DNA of 64,000 bases from Xanthomonas arboricola pv. populi (lineage in GTDB: Bacteria; Pseudomonadota; Gammaproteobacteria; Xanthomonadales; Xanthomonadaceae), in NCBI RefSeq assembly GCF_002939945.1, contig NZ_MDEB01000005.1:163493-227492 (forward strand), in the 5' to 3' direction. The translations under genes and the position numbers were made by a program. The notes under the pieces are model-generated. The model saw only the letters and a program-made list of their open reading frames with translations. It was not told the origin of the DNA and did no database searches. The number at the start of each line of letters is the position of its first letter. Within the stretch, counting starts at the first letter, position 1. Below are positions 57,521 to 64,000 of this stretch, one piece after another.

Positions 57521-58483
57521 ATGCCATCCTCTGATCAGAATCCGATGTCTTCGATGCCGTCTTCTTCCCCTGTCACCGTGCCGTCGTCGATCGCCGGCGA
57601 TGGACTGCGGCCGACGCTGGCGGAGCTGATCGGGCTGCGCGGCACCACGACCCATCGCGGGCAGCCAGGTCGTGGCCGCCATGGGCTGGTCGGGCCGGTG
57701 CCGGCGGCAACGCGCGGGCGCGGGATGGAATACGCCGAGTCGCGCGAGTACGTGGCCGGCGACGATGCGCGGCACATCGACTGGCGCGTCACCGCGCGTA
57801 CCGGGCGTGCGCATACCAAATTGTTTCAGGCCGAGCGCGAACGCTTGAGTCTGATCGTGGCCGATACCTCGCCGGCACTCTTCTTCGGCACGCGGGTGCG
57901 CTACAAATCGGTGCAGGCCGCACGTGCCGGCGCCGTTGCAGCGTGGCTGGCGCAGCGGCAGGGCGACCGGATCGCCGCACTGCGCGGCACTGCCAGCGAG
58001 GCGCCGATTGCGCCGCGCTCGGGTCAACGCGGCGTGTTGCCGGTACTGGATGCGTTGGCGCGCTGGTATGCGCAGCCGCCGTCCGGCGATACGGGCCTGG
58101 AGGTGGCACTGGACCATGCCGCGCGGCTGTTGCGTCCGGGGGCGCGGCTCACCGTGCTGGCCGATGCGCGCAGCGCCAGCAGGATTTCTGCCGCGCGCTG
58201 GTCGGGTCTGGCCTTGCATCACGAGGTGGTGGTGATCGTGCTGGTCGACCCGCTGGAACTGGCGCCACCGGCCCGCGCACTCAGCTTCGATGTGCGCGGC
58301 GAGCGCATTGCGATCGATCTGTCCACGCAGGCCGGACGTGCGCGCTGGCAGGCCGAATTCGTGGCGCCGCTGGAACAATTGACTTCGGTCTTGCAGTCAC
58401 GCGGCGTGCGGCTGCATCGCCTGTCCACCGATGATGCCAGCGATGCCTGGTTGGGCGGCAGCACCGCCGTACGGAGCCGATGA
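57521..58483 (+). CDS. DUF58 family protein
   Basis: A 320-residue DUF58 protein, which has a VWA-like fold. The signature RGRGMEYAESREYVAGDDARHIDWRVTARTG is present (in part SREYVAGDDARHIDWR), followed by LIVADTSPALFFGT. DUF58 proteins accompany MoxR ATPases everywhere and are presumed substrates or partners. The start is uncertain: ATG 57521 has GCCGAGG very close by; ATG 57545 is an alternative. The stop overlaps the next start by four bases. Confidence 0.9.
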   Translation: MPSSDQNPMSSMPSSSPVTVPSSIAGDGLRPTLAELIGLRGTTTHRGQPGRGRHGLVGPVPAATRGRGMEYAESREYVAGDDARHIDWRVTARTGRAHTKLFQAERERLSLIVADTSPALFFGTRVRYKSVQAARAGAVAAWLAQRQGDRIAALRGTASEAPIAPRSGQRGVLPVLDALARWYAQPPSGDTGLEVALDHAARLLRPGARLTVLADARSASRISAARWSGLALHHEVVVIVLVDPLELAPPARALSFDVRGERIAIDLSTQAGRARWQAEFVAPLEQLTSVLQSRGVRLHRLSTDDASDAWLGGSTAVRSR

Positions 58484-58947
58484 CGATGGCACCGCAATCG
58501 CTGCCGCTGCGCGATGTCCATCTGCCGCCGTCGCCGTCGTGGTGGCCGCCGGCGCCGGGCTGGTGGCTGGTGATCGCGGCGGTGGTGCTGGTGCTTGGCA
58601 CCGCAGGATGGTGGTGGTGGCGGCGCCGTCAGCGGCAGCGTCTGTGGCTGGCGGCATTCGATGCCGAGCTGCAGCGCGCAACGACCCCCGCGCAGCGCCT
58701 GGCAGCGTTGTCGATAGTGTTGCGGCGTGCTGCGCGCAGCGTCGATGCGCAGGCCGACCGGCTGCCGGGCGAGGCATGGCTGCAGTTTCTGGATGGGCGC
58801 AAAAGCAAGACGCACGCCTTTTCGCAAGGACCGGGTCGCGCGCTGCTGGACGGTGGTTTTCAACGTATGCCGACGGTGACCGATCTGGATGCGGTGCAGG
58901 CACTGGCGCGGCAGCGTTTTCTGGATCTGATGCGAGGCCGGCGATGA
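58480..58947 (+). CDS. DUF4381 family membrane protein
   Basis: A 155-residue DUF4381 protein with a proline-rich N-terminus (DVHLPPSPSWWPPAPGWW), one membrane span (about 28-45, VIAAVVLVLGTAGWWWW) and a cytoplasmic helical domain with AALSIVLRRAARS. Function unknown; it is found between the DUF58 and VWA genes in MoxR operons of proteobacteria. Four-base overlaps on both sides suggest coupled translation and fixed stoichiometry. Confidence 0.88.
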   Translation: MTMAPQSLPLRDVHLPPSPSWWPPAPGWWLVIAAVVLVLGTAGWWWWRRRQRQRLWLAAFDAELQRATTPAQRLAALSIVLRRAARSVDAQADRLPGEAWLQFLDGRKSKTHAFSQGPGRALLDGGFQRMPTVTDLDAVQALARQRFLDLMRGRR

Positions 58948-59951
58948 ACTGGCTGCAGTGGTCGCAATGGCAGGATGCGCTGGCGCATTGCGCGTGGCCG
59001 TGGGCATGGTGGTTGATGCCGCTGCCGTTGCTGATGTGGTTCTGGCCGCAGCGCCGCGCCGAGACGGCTGCGCTGCGCGTGCCTTACGCCGATCAACTGC
59101 ATGCGGTTGCGCAGGCAAACAGCGCGCCGGTACTGCGTGTGCCGCGCTGGCTTGCCTGGTTGGGCTGGTTCTTCCTGTGCGCGGCGCTGGCGCGCCCGCA
59201 ACAATTGGGCGATGTGATCCAGCCGCCGCGCGAGGCGCGACAGATGATGCTGGCCGTGGATCTGTCCGGCAGCATGAGCGAGCCGGACATGGTGCTCGGT
59301 GGCAAAGTGGTGGACCGCCTGACGGCCGCCAAGGCGGTGTTGTCGGACTTTCTGGATCGTCGCGACGGCGATCGGGTCGGCTTGCTGGTGTTCGGTCAGC
59401 GCGCCTACGCGTTGACGCCGTTGACCGCCGATCTGACCTCCGTGCGCGACCAGTTGGCCGACAGCGTGGTGGGGCTGGCCGGGCGCGAAACGGCGATCGG
59501 CGATGCGATCGCGTTGTCGGTCAAACGGCTGCGCGAGCAGAAGCAGGGTCAGCGCGTGGTGGTGTTGCTCACCGATGGCGTCAATACCGCAGGCGTGCTC
59601 AACCCGCTCAAGGCCGCCGAGCTTGCCAAGGCCGAAGGCGTGCGCGTGCACACGATCGCCTTCGGCGGCAATGGCGGCTATTCGTTGTTCGGCGTGCCGA
59701 TTCCGGCCGCGGGCAACGACGATATCGACGAAGACGGGTTGCGCAAGATCGCCGCGCAAACCGGTGGGCGCTTTTTCCGCGCCCGCGATACCGAAGAGCT
59801 GGCCGGCATCTATGCCGAGCTGGATCGGCTGGAACCGGTCAAGGCGCTCGGCCCGTCGGTGCAGCCGCGCGTGGAGCGCTATTACTGGCCGTTGGGCGCT
59901 GCCATCGTGATTGCACTGCTGGCCTATGTGTTGCCGCGGAGATGGCGATGA
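58944..59951 (+). CDS. VWA domain membrane protein, BatA-like
   Basis: A 335-residue protein with two N-terminal membrane spans (about 18-36 and 68-82), a von Willebrand A domain (MLAVDLSGSMSEPDM with the MIDAS DxSxS, and VVLLTDGVNTAGV), and a C-terminal span (about 312-330). The intact MIDAS suggests metal-dependent protein binding in the periplasm. This is the BatA position. ATG 58944 overlaps the DUF4381 stop, and its own stop overlaps the next gene. Confidence 0.92.
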   Translation: MNWLQWSQWQDALAHCAWPWAWWLMPLPLLMWFWPQRRAETAALRVPYADQLHAVAQANSAPVLRVPRWLAWLGWFFLCAALARPQQLGDVIQPPREARQMMLAVDLSGSMSEPDMVLGGKVVDRLTAAKAVLSDFLDRRDGDRVGLLVFGQRAYALTPLTADLTSVRDQLADSVVGLAGRETAIGDAIALSVKRLREQKQGQRVVVLLTDGVNTAGVLNPLKAAELAKAEGVRVHTIAFGGNGGYSLFGVPIPAAGNDDIDEDGLRKIAAQTGGRFFRARDTEELAGIYAELDRLEPVKALGPSVQPRVERYYWPLGAAIVIALLAYVLPRRWR

Positions 59952-61786
59952 GCGCGCTGACCGAACTGGCTGGCTGGCTGCAGTCGCTGCATCCGTTGCG
60001 CCCGCGTTTGCTCTGGGCGCTGCTGGCGATCGTGCCGGCGGCAGTGCTGTGGCAGTTGCGGCGACGCGATGCGGACGTGTGGCGGCAAAGCGTGGATGCA
60101 CATCTGCTGCCGACCTTGCTGGCGTCCGGCAGTCGGCGTGGATGGCTGGGATTCGTGCTGGCTGCGCTGGCCTATGCGCTGGCGGTGGTGGCGATGACCG
60201 GGCCGAGCTGGCGGCAGACCGAGCGGCCGGTGTATCACTCCAGCATGCCGCTGGTGGTGGCGCTGGACCTGTCGGCCAGCATCACCGCCAACGATCTGCC
60301 GCCATCGCGCTTGCTGCAGGCGCGTGCCAAGTTGGCCACGTTGTTGCGCAGGCGGGCAGGCGGCGAAGTCGCATTGCTGGTCTACGCGGGCGAGAGTTTC
60401 ACCGTTGCGCCATTGACCGATGACACTGCCAATGTGGCGTTGTTTCTGGATGCGCTGTCGCCATCGGTGATGCCGGTGGACGGCAAGCGCGCCGATGCGG
60501 CGATCGATGCGGCCACGCAGTTGCTGCTGCAGGCCGGCTTCAAGCAAGGCGACATCCTGTTGGTCAGCGACAGCGCCGATCGTGCGGCCGGGAGTTCTGC
60601 ACGGCTGGCGCGCTCGCGTGGATTCAGCGTGTCCGCGCTCGGCGTAGGGAGCGAGCGCGGCGCCGCCTATCGCACCACGACCGGTGAGATTGCGCAGACA
60701 CGGCTGGATGAGGGCGGCCTGCGCGATCTTGCCGGGCAGGGCGGTGGTCGCTATGCGCGTATCACTGCCGACGATGCGGACCTGCGTGCGCTGGGCGTGC
60801 TCGATCCGGCGCAACAGCCGCTGGCCGATGAAACCGCCGAATCCACCGGCGGCAAGACCTGGCTGGACGAGGGCTACTGGCTGCTGTTGCCGGTGATGCT
60901 GTTGGCACTGCTGGCGTTCCGGCGGCGTGCGGTTGTGGCGGCGCTTGCCTTGGTGTGCGTGTTGCCGTTGGCCCAGCCCGCGCATGCCGCCGACGGCACC
61001 TTGTGGCAACGCGCCGACCAGGTGCAGCAGCAACGTCTGGATGCCGGCGTGCAGGCCTATCGCAAGGGCGATTTCGCCGCGGCACAAAACGCCTTCGAAA
61101 ATGTGCCCACCGATGAGGGGCTGTACAACCTCGGCAACGCGTTGGCCAGACAGGGCCAGTACGACGCAGCGATTGCGGCTTACGACCGGGCGCTCAAGCA
61201 ACATCCGGCTCAGCCCGACGCCGTCGCCAATCGTGCGGCGGTGGATGCGGCGCGCAAGCGTCAGCAGCAGAACAACAAGGATGGCAAAGGCCAGTCCGGC
61301 GACCAGAAGCAACCCGGTCAGGACAGCTCCGGCCAGAATCAGTCCGGGCAGAACAAACAGAACGATCCAAAGCCTGGCCAGGACGGGCAAGGCAAGCCGG
61401 ATTCGCAAGGCAAGCAGGATGGCAAGGAGCAGCCGCCTGCGCAGACGCCGCAGGACGCAGCCTCGCAGAACCAGCAGTCCAAAAACGGCCAGGGCGAGCA
61501 GAGCAAGCAGGACGCAGCGCCACAATCGGCCGATGCCAAGGCGCAGCAGCAGGCCGATGCCGCGCAGCGGCAAAAGATGCAGCAGGCGATGGCGCAGGCC
61601 GGCGACAAGAGCGCCGATGCAAACGGCAAGCAGGCAGCGGCAGCAACGGCGAACGAAACGCCGGAGCAACGCGAGCAGCGCCAGGCGGTGGATGCCTGGC
61701 TGCGGCGGGTGCCGGACGATCCGGGCAGCTTGCTGCGCACCAAATTCAGGCTGGAACACGAACGCAGGCAACGGGACGGACGATGA
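59948..61786 (+). CDS. VWA-TPR membrane protein, BatB and BatC in one chain
   Basis: A 612-residue fusion. First part: two membrane spans, VWA domain with VVALDLSASITANDL (MIDAS-like, DxSxS), as in BatB; a span near residue 310-330. Second part: TPR repeats (LDAGVQAYRKGDFAAAQNAFENV, in part; then YNLGNALARQGQYDAAIAAYDRALKQ), as in BatC. The tail from about residue 435 is a long low-complexity Gln/Lys/Gly/Asp run, ending in a conserved WLRRVPDDPGSLLRTKF motif. In Bacteroides and others BatB and BatC are separate. ATG 59948 overlaps the previous stop; ATG 59942 adds two residues. Confidence 0.9.
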   Translation: MSALTELAGWLQSLHPLRPRLLWALLAIVPAAVLWQLRRRDADVWRQSVDAHLLPTLLASGSRRGWLGFVLAALAYALAVVAMTGPSWRQTERPVYHSSMPLVVALDLSASITANDLPPSRLLQARAKLATLLRRRAGGEVALLVYAGESFTVAPLTDDTANVALFLDALSPSVMPVDGKRADAAIDAATQLLLQAGFKQGDILLVSDSADRAAGSSARLARSRGFSVSALGVGSERGAAYRTTTGEIAQTRLDEGGLRDLAGQGGGRYARITADDADLRALGVLDPAQQPLADETAESTGGKTWLDEGYWLLLPVMLLALLAFRRRAVVAALALVCVLPLAQPAHAADGTLWQRADQVQQQRLDAGVQAYRKGDFAAAQNAFENVPTDEGLYNLGNALARQGQYDAAIAAYDRALKQHPAQPDAVANRAAVDAARKRQQQNNKDGKGQSGDQKQPGQDSSGQNQSGQNKQNDPKPGQDGQGKPDSQGKQDGKEQPPAQTPQDAASQNQQSKNGQGEQSKQDAAPQSADAKAQQQADAAQRQKMQQAMAQAGDKSADANGKQAAAATANETPEQREQRQAVDAWLRRVPDDPGSLLRTKFRLEHERRQRDGR

Positions 61787-63522
61787 TCGGCACACACCAT
61801 TTGCGCCGCGCGGCGATCGGCATGTTGATTGGCGTGACGCTGCTCACCTGTGCACCGGTGGGCGCCGTCACGCGCGCGTGGCTGGATCGTGACAGCGCCA
61901 ATGCCGGCGACGTGGTGATGTTGAACATCGAAACCGATCAGCGCGGTGTCGATCCGGATTACACGCCGTTGCGCAACGACTTCGCCTTGGGAGCCAAGAG
62001 CGCCAATCAGCAGATGCAGGTGACCAACGGGTCGGTGACGGTGCGCGCGCTGTTCGGTGTGGTGCTGACGCCGCGCAAGAGCGGCGAGCTGATCGTGCCG
62101 GCGATCCGTGTCGGTAACGAGCGCACCGAACCGTTGCGGTTGCAGGTGGGCGCGTCGGCAAGCGATGCCGGCAGCAGCGCGCCCGGCGCAGCGGCTGCAG
62201 CGCAAGGCAATGAGGATGCCTTTGTCCAGACGCAGGTGGACGATCCGCAGCCCTATGTGCAGCAAAGTGTGGGCGTGGTGGTGCGGCTGTATTTCGCCAC
62301 GCAGCTGGCGTCCGGCGAGCTGGATCTGGAAGCGCCCGATGGTGCATCGCTGCAGCGCATCGGCGACGATGTCAGTTCGGTCAAGGTGCTCAACAATCGC
62401 CAATACAACGTGGTCGAACGACGTTATCTGCTGGTGCCCGAGCGCAGCGGTCGCCTGGTGTTGCCGTCGGCGCGCTTCAACGGTCGGTCGGTCGGGGGCT
62501 TCTTCGACGATTACTTCGGTCGCGGCAATGGCGAGCTGAGCGCGCGTAGCGCCAGCATCCCGCTGCAGGTCCGCGCGCAACCGGCCAACGCGCCGCAGCC
62601 GTGGTTGCCACTGCGCAGCCTGCAGTTGCGGTATACGACCACGCCGCAGCGCGCGACCGCCGGTGAAGCGGCCCAGCTCGTGGTGGAGGCCAGTGCACGC
62701 GGTGCCACCCAGGCGCAGTTCCCGGAATTGCCGACCCCGAGCGTGCCCGACGCGCAGGTGTTCGCCGAGCCGCCGCAGTACGAAGAACGCTTCGTGGATG
62801 GGTCGCCGCAGCTGAGGCTGACCCGCCGCTATTCGATCGTGCCCAACCGCGCCGGTCCGCTGGTGGTGCCTGGCTTGCAGGTGGCGTGGTGGGATGTGGG
62901 CGCGGCGGCAGCCAAGACCGCGGCATTGCCGGATCTTACGCTGGATGTGGCGGCAGGCAGCGGCGCGTTTGCGGCGCCTGCGCCGGCGCCAACGTCTGCA
63001 GCCAATCCGTCACCGGATAACGCTGCGACAACTGCTGCGGCCGGCAAGCTGAGCCTGCAGCAACCCGCGGCCACGCAACCGCCGTGGGGCTGGATCGCTG
63101 CGGCGATGGGCTTTGCGCTGCTGTGGATTGCCACCCTGGTGTGGGCCTTGTCACGGCGTCGCGGCGGTTCGCACGGCGCGCCGGTGCTGAACCCCAGCGA
63201 TGCAGCTGCGCCCGGCCGGCGTGCGACGCATGGGGCAGCCGAACTACGACGCGCGCTCGATACCGGCGGCATGGACGACGTGGCTGCAGTGTTGTGCGGC
63301 ATGGCCGGCGTTGCCGATATCGACAGCGTGCTGGCCGCGTTGAGCGACCCGGCGCAGCGCGCGGCGGTGGCGCAGATGCAGCGCGCCCGCTGGGGCGGCG
63401 ATGGTGACGTGACCAGTGCACGTTCGGCATTGCGCGAGGCCTTCGCCAAGGGGCCGCGTTGGCGGCACGCCACCGCTGCGGAGCCTGAGGTATTGGCGCC
63501 GCTGTATCCGTCGGCGCCTTGA
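61783..63522 (+). CDS. BatD-like protein
   Basis: A 579-residue BatD homologue: signal peptide (about 1-28), repeated beta-sandwich domains (ALFGVVLTPRKSGELIVPAIRVG, in part; then PQPYVQQSVGVVVRLYF and RYSIVPNRAGPLVVPGLQV), a proline/alanine-rich linker, one membrane span (about 430-450, IAAAMGFALLWIATLVWAL) and a C-terminal cytoplasmic helical domain. Most of it lies in the periplasm. It closes the MoxR operon and overlaps the preceding gene by four bases. Confidence 0.92.
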   Translation: MIGTHHLRRAAIGMLIGVTLLTCAPVGAVTRAWLDRDSANAGDVVMLNIETDQRGVDPDYTPLRNDFALGAKSANQQMQVTNGSVTVRALFGVVLTPRKSGELIVPAIRVGNERTEPLRLQVGASASDAGSSAPGAAAAAQGNEDAFVQTQVDDPQPYVQQSVGVVVRLYFATQLASGELDLEAPDGASLQRIGDDVSSVKVLNNRQYNVVERRYLLVPERSGRLVLPSARFNGRSVGGFFDDYFGRGNGELSARSASIPLQVRAQPANAPQPWLPLRSLQLRYTTTPQRATAGEAAQLVVEASARGATQAQFPELPTPSVPDAQVFAEPPQYEERFVDGSPQLRLTRRYSIVPNRAGPLVVPGLQVAWWDVGAAAAKTAALPDLTLDVAAGSGAFAAPAPAPTSAANPSPDNAATTAAAGKLSLQQPAATQPPWGWIAAAMGFALLWIATLVWALSRRRGGSHGAPVLNPSDAAAPGRRATHGAAELRRALDTGGMDDVAAVLCGMAGVADIDSVLAALSDPAQRAAVAQMQRARWGGDGDVTSARSALREAFAKGPRWRHATAAEPEVLAPLYPSAP

Positions 63523-63657
63523 TCGGTGTCGCTGCATCGGCAGCGGTGGACAGGTCTTGGTTAGCCAGCGTGCTGCGCCTCGTTTTGACGCGCTGACTGC
63601 AGGTGCAGCTGGTTCTTTAAGCTGTGCTACTTAAAGCAAGGCGTTTGGTCTGCGGCG

Positions 63658-63798
63658 TGGCTGCAGGGCCCTTGCCCGCCTACCCTCGCGGGACACGCCG
63701 TGAATCCGTCCATGTAAGCTCTTACGCGGCATCTATGCCGTGTAAGGTCCCGCGACGGTAGGCGGGCAAGGACCTGTCGAGTTGGTCGGTGTGCATGG
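63658..63798. repeat. Nested palindromic intergenic element, copy 2 (141 nt)
   Basis: The same 141-nt length and layout as copy 1 at 11213: outer arms 63667-63694 and 63747-63774, inner hairpin around GCGGCATCTATGCCG. Most differences from copy 1 are in the loop between outer and inner arms or are paired changes. Confidence 0.9.
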
Positions 63799-63911
63799 AA
63801 GAGCGGTGCTGGATGCACCTCGTTCGACGTGAAGCGTCGACGCCACGTCCGATGCTTGCCGCACGACAGACAGCTTTTTAGATGAGCCCCGACCAATCGT
63901 CTGGTGCGGTG

Positions 63912-64000
63912 CCCTCGCCGGTTGCGGGACCGTGTGGCGGCATGGATGCCGCCACCGAGCCCCCAGGGACGGGTTCACGGCGTGTCCCGCAAGCGGTGAG
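63912..64000. repeat. Related palindromic element, cut by the window end
   Basis: Outer arms 63914-63930 and 63984-64000 (15 of 17 complementary, both ending in GCGGGAC/GTCCCGC) enclose a perfect 10-base-pair inner hairpin, GTGGCGGCAT-GG-ATGCCGCCAC (63934-63955). It shares the GTCCCGC arm ends and the GCGGCAT/ATGCCGC core with the 141-nt element, but the rest differs, so it is a second subtype. The right edge may continue past the window. Confidence 0.8.

Larger units (their letters stand above)
63523..64000. other. Terminal non-coding stretch with palindromic elements
   Basis: No gene is supported in the last 478 bases. It holds the second 141-nt nested palindrome (63658-63798) and the start of a related element (63912 to the window end). 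A short AT-rich patch with TTTAAGCTGTGCTACTTAAAG (in part an inverted TTTAAGC/GCTTAAA-like pattern) lies at 63616-63636. Confidence 0.6.

Noticed and set aside
61250..61650. Possible tandem repeat or CRISPR-like region
   Set aside because: It is the Gln/Lys/Gly-rich coding tail of the VWA-TPR gene; repeats are irregular with no spacer structure.

Overview
The window is a GC-rich (about 65%) stretch of gammaproteobacterial chromosome that reads as Xanthomonas. The evidence is the gene content and order (hemL, thiE-rubredoxin, 6S RNA between zapA and the folate ligase, gmk-rpoZ-spoT, pilMNOPQ beside mrcA), an Oar-like TonB-dependent receptor, a MalT-like LuxR regulator, and short palindromic intergenic repeats of the kind common in xanthomonads. 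I cannot assign a species from the sequence alone.

Layout. 1-2705: a plus-strand exported redox cluster, with a c-type cytochrome (5' end outside the window), a signal-peptide RidA, a twin-arginine PLP aminotransferase and azurin, facing a large LuxR/MalT-type regulator. 6291-12374: hemL, an Oar-like TonB receptor, thiE and a divergent rubredoxin. 12465-16869: a minus-strand housekeeping run (SirB1-like, DUF192 lipoprotein, rpiA, EVE protein, 5-formyl-THF cyclo-ligase, 6S RNA, zapA, ZapB-like). 17107-21119: ygfB-pepP, an AT-richer gap with one small exported protein, and pepQ. 21185-27064: minus strand, PilZ, DUF1631, hemW, rdgB, a frameshifted VOC gene and rph. 27174-31485: yicC, gmk, rpoZ, spoT. 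31556-41034: a glucarate/galactarate catabolic cluster (LysR regulator, kdgD, ketoglutarate-semialdehyde dehydrogenase, MFS transporter, gudD, OprD-like porin, garD). 41297-46754: ridA, recG, nucleoside hydrolase, zinc-free L31, citrate synthase. 46827-50992: two poorly characterised genes and mrcA. 51208-56185: the type IV pilus alignment operon pilMNOPQ. 56479-63522: a MoxR/DUF58/VWA (Bat-like) operon.

How the genes work together. The sugar-acid cluster holds a full route: entry by porin and MFS carrier, dehydration of glucarate (GudD) or galactarate (GarD) to 5-keto-4-deoxyglucarate, then KdgD and the semialdehyde dehydrogenase to 2-oxoglutarate. PilM-N-O-P-Q forms the inner-membrane-to-secretin link of the pilus machine. 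The MoxR operon encodes an AAA+ ATPase and membrane-anchored VWA proteins with translational overlaps throughout.

The most notable points are the exported RidA/aminotransferase/cytochrome/azurin cluster; two 141-nt copies of a nested palindromic element about 52 kb apart plus a related third; a second repeat family that fills three gaps up to start codons; a one-base frameshift in a G6 run of the VOC gene; a base-composition break inside pilQ; and an intact sugar-acid operon lying between spoT and ridA-recG. No tRNA, rRNA, CRISPR array, insertion sequence or prophage gene was seen.
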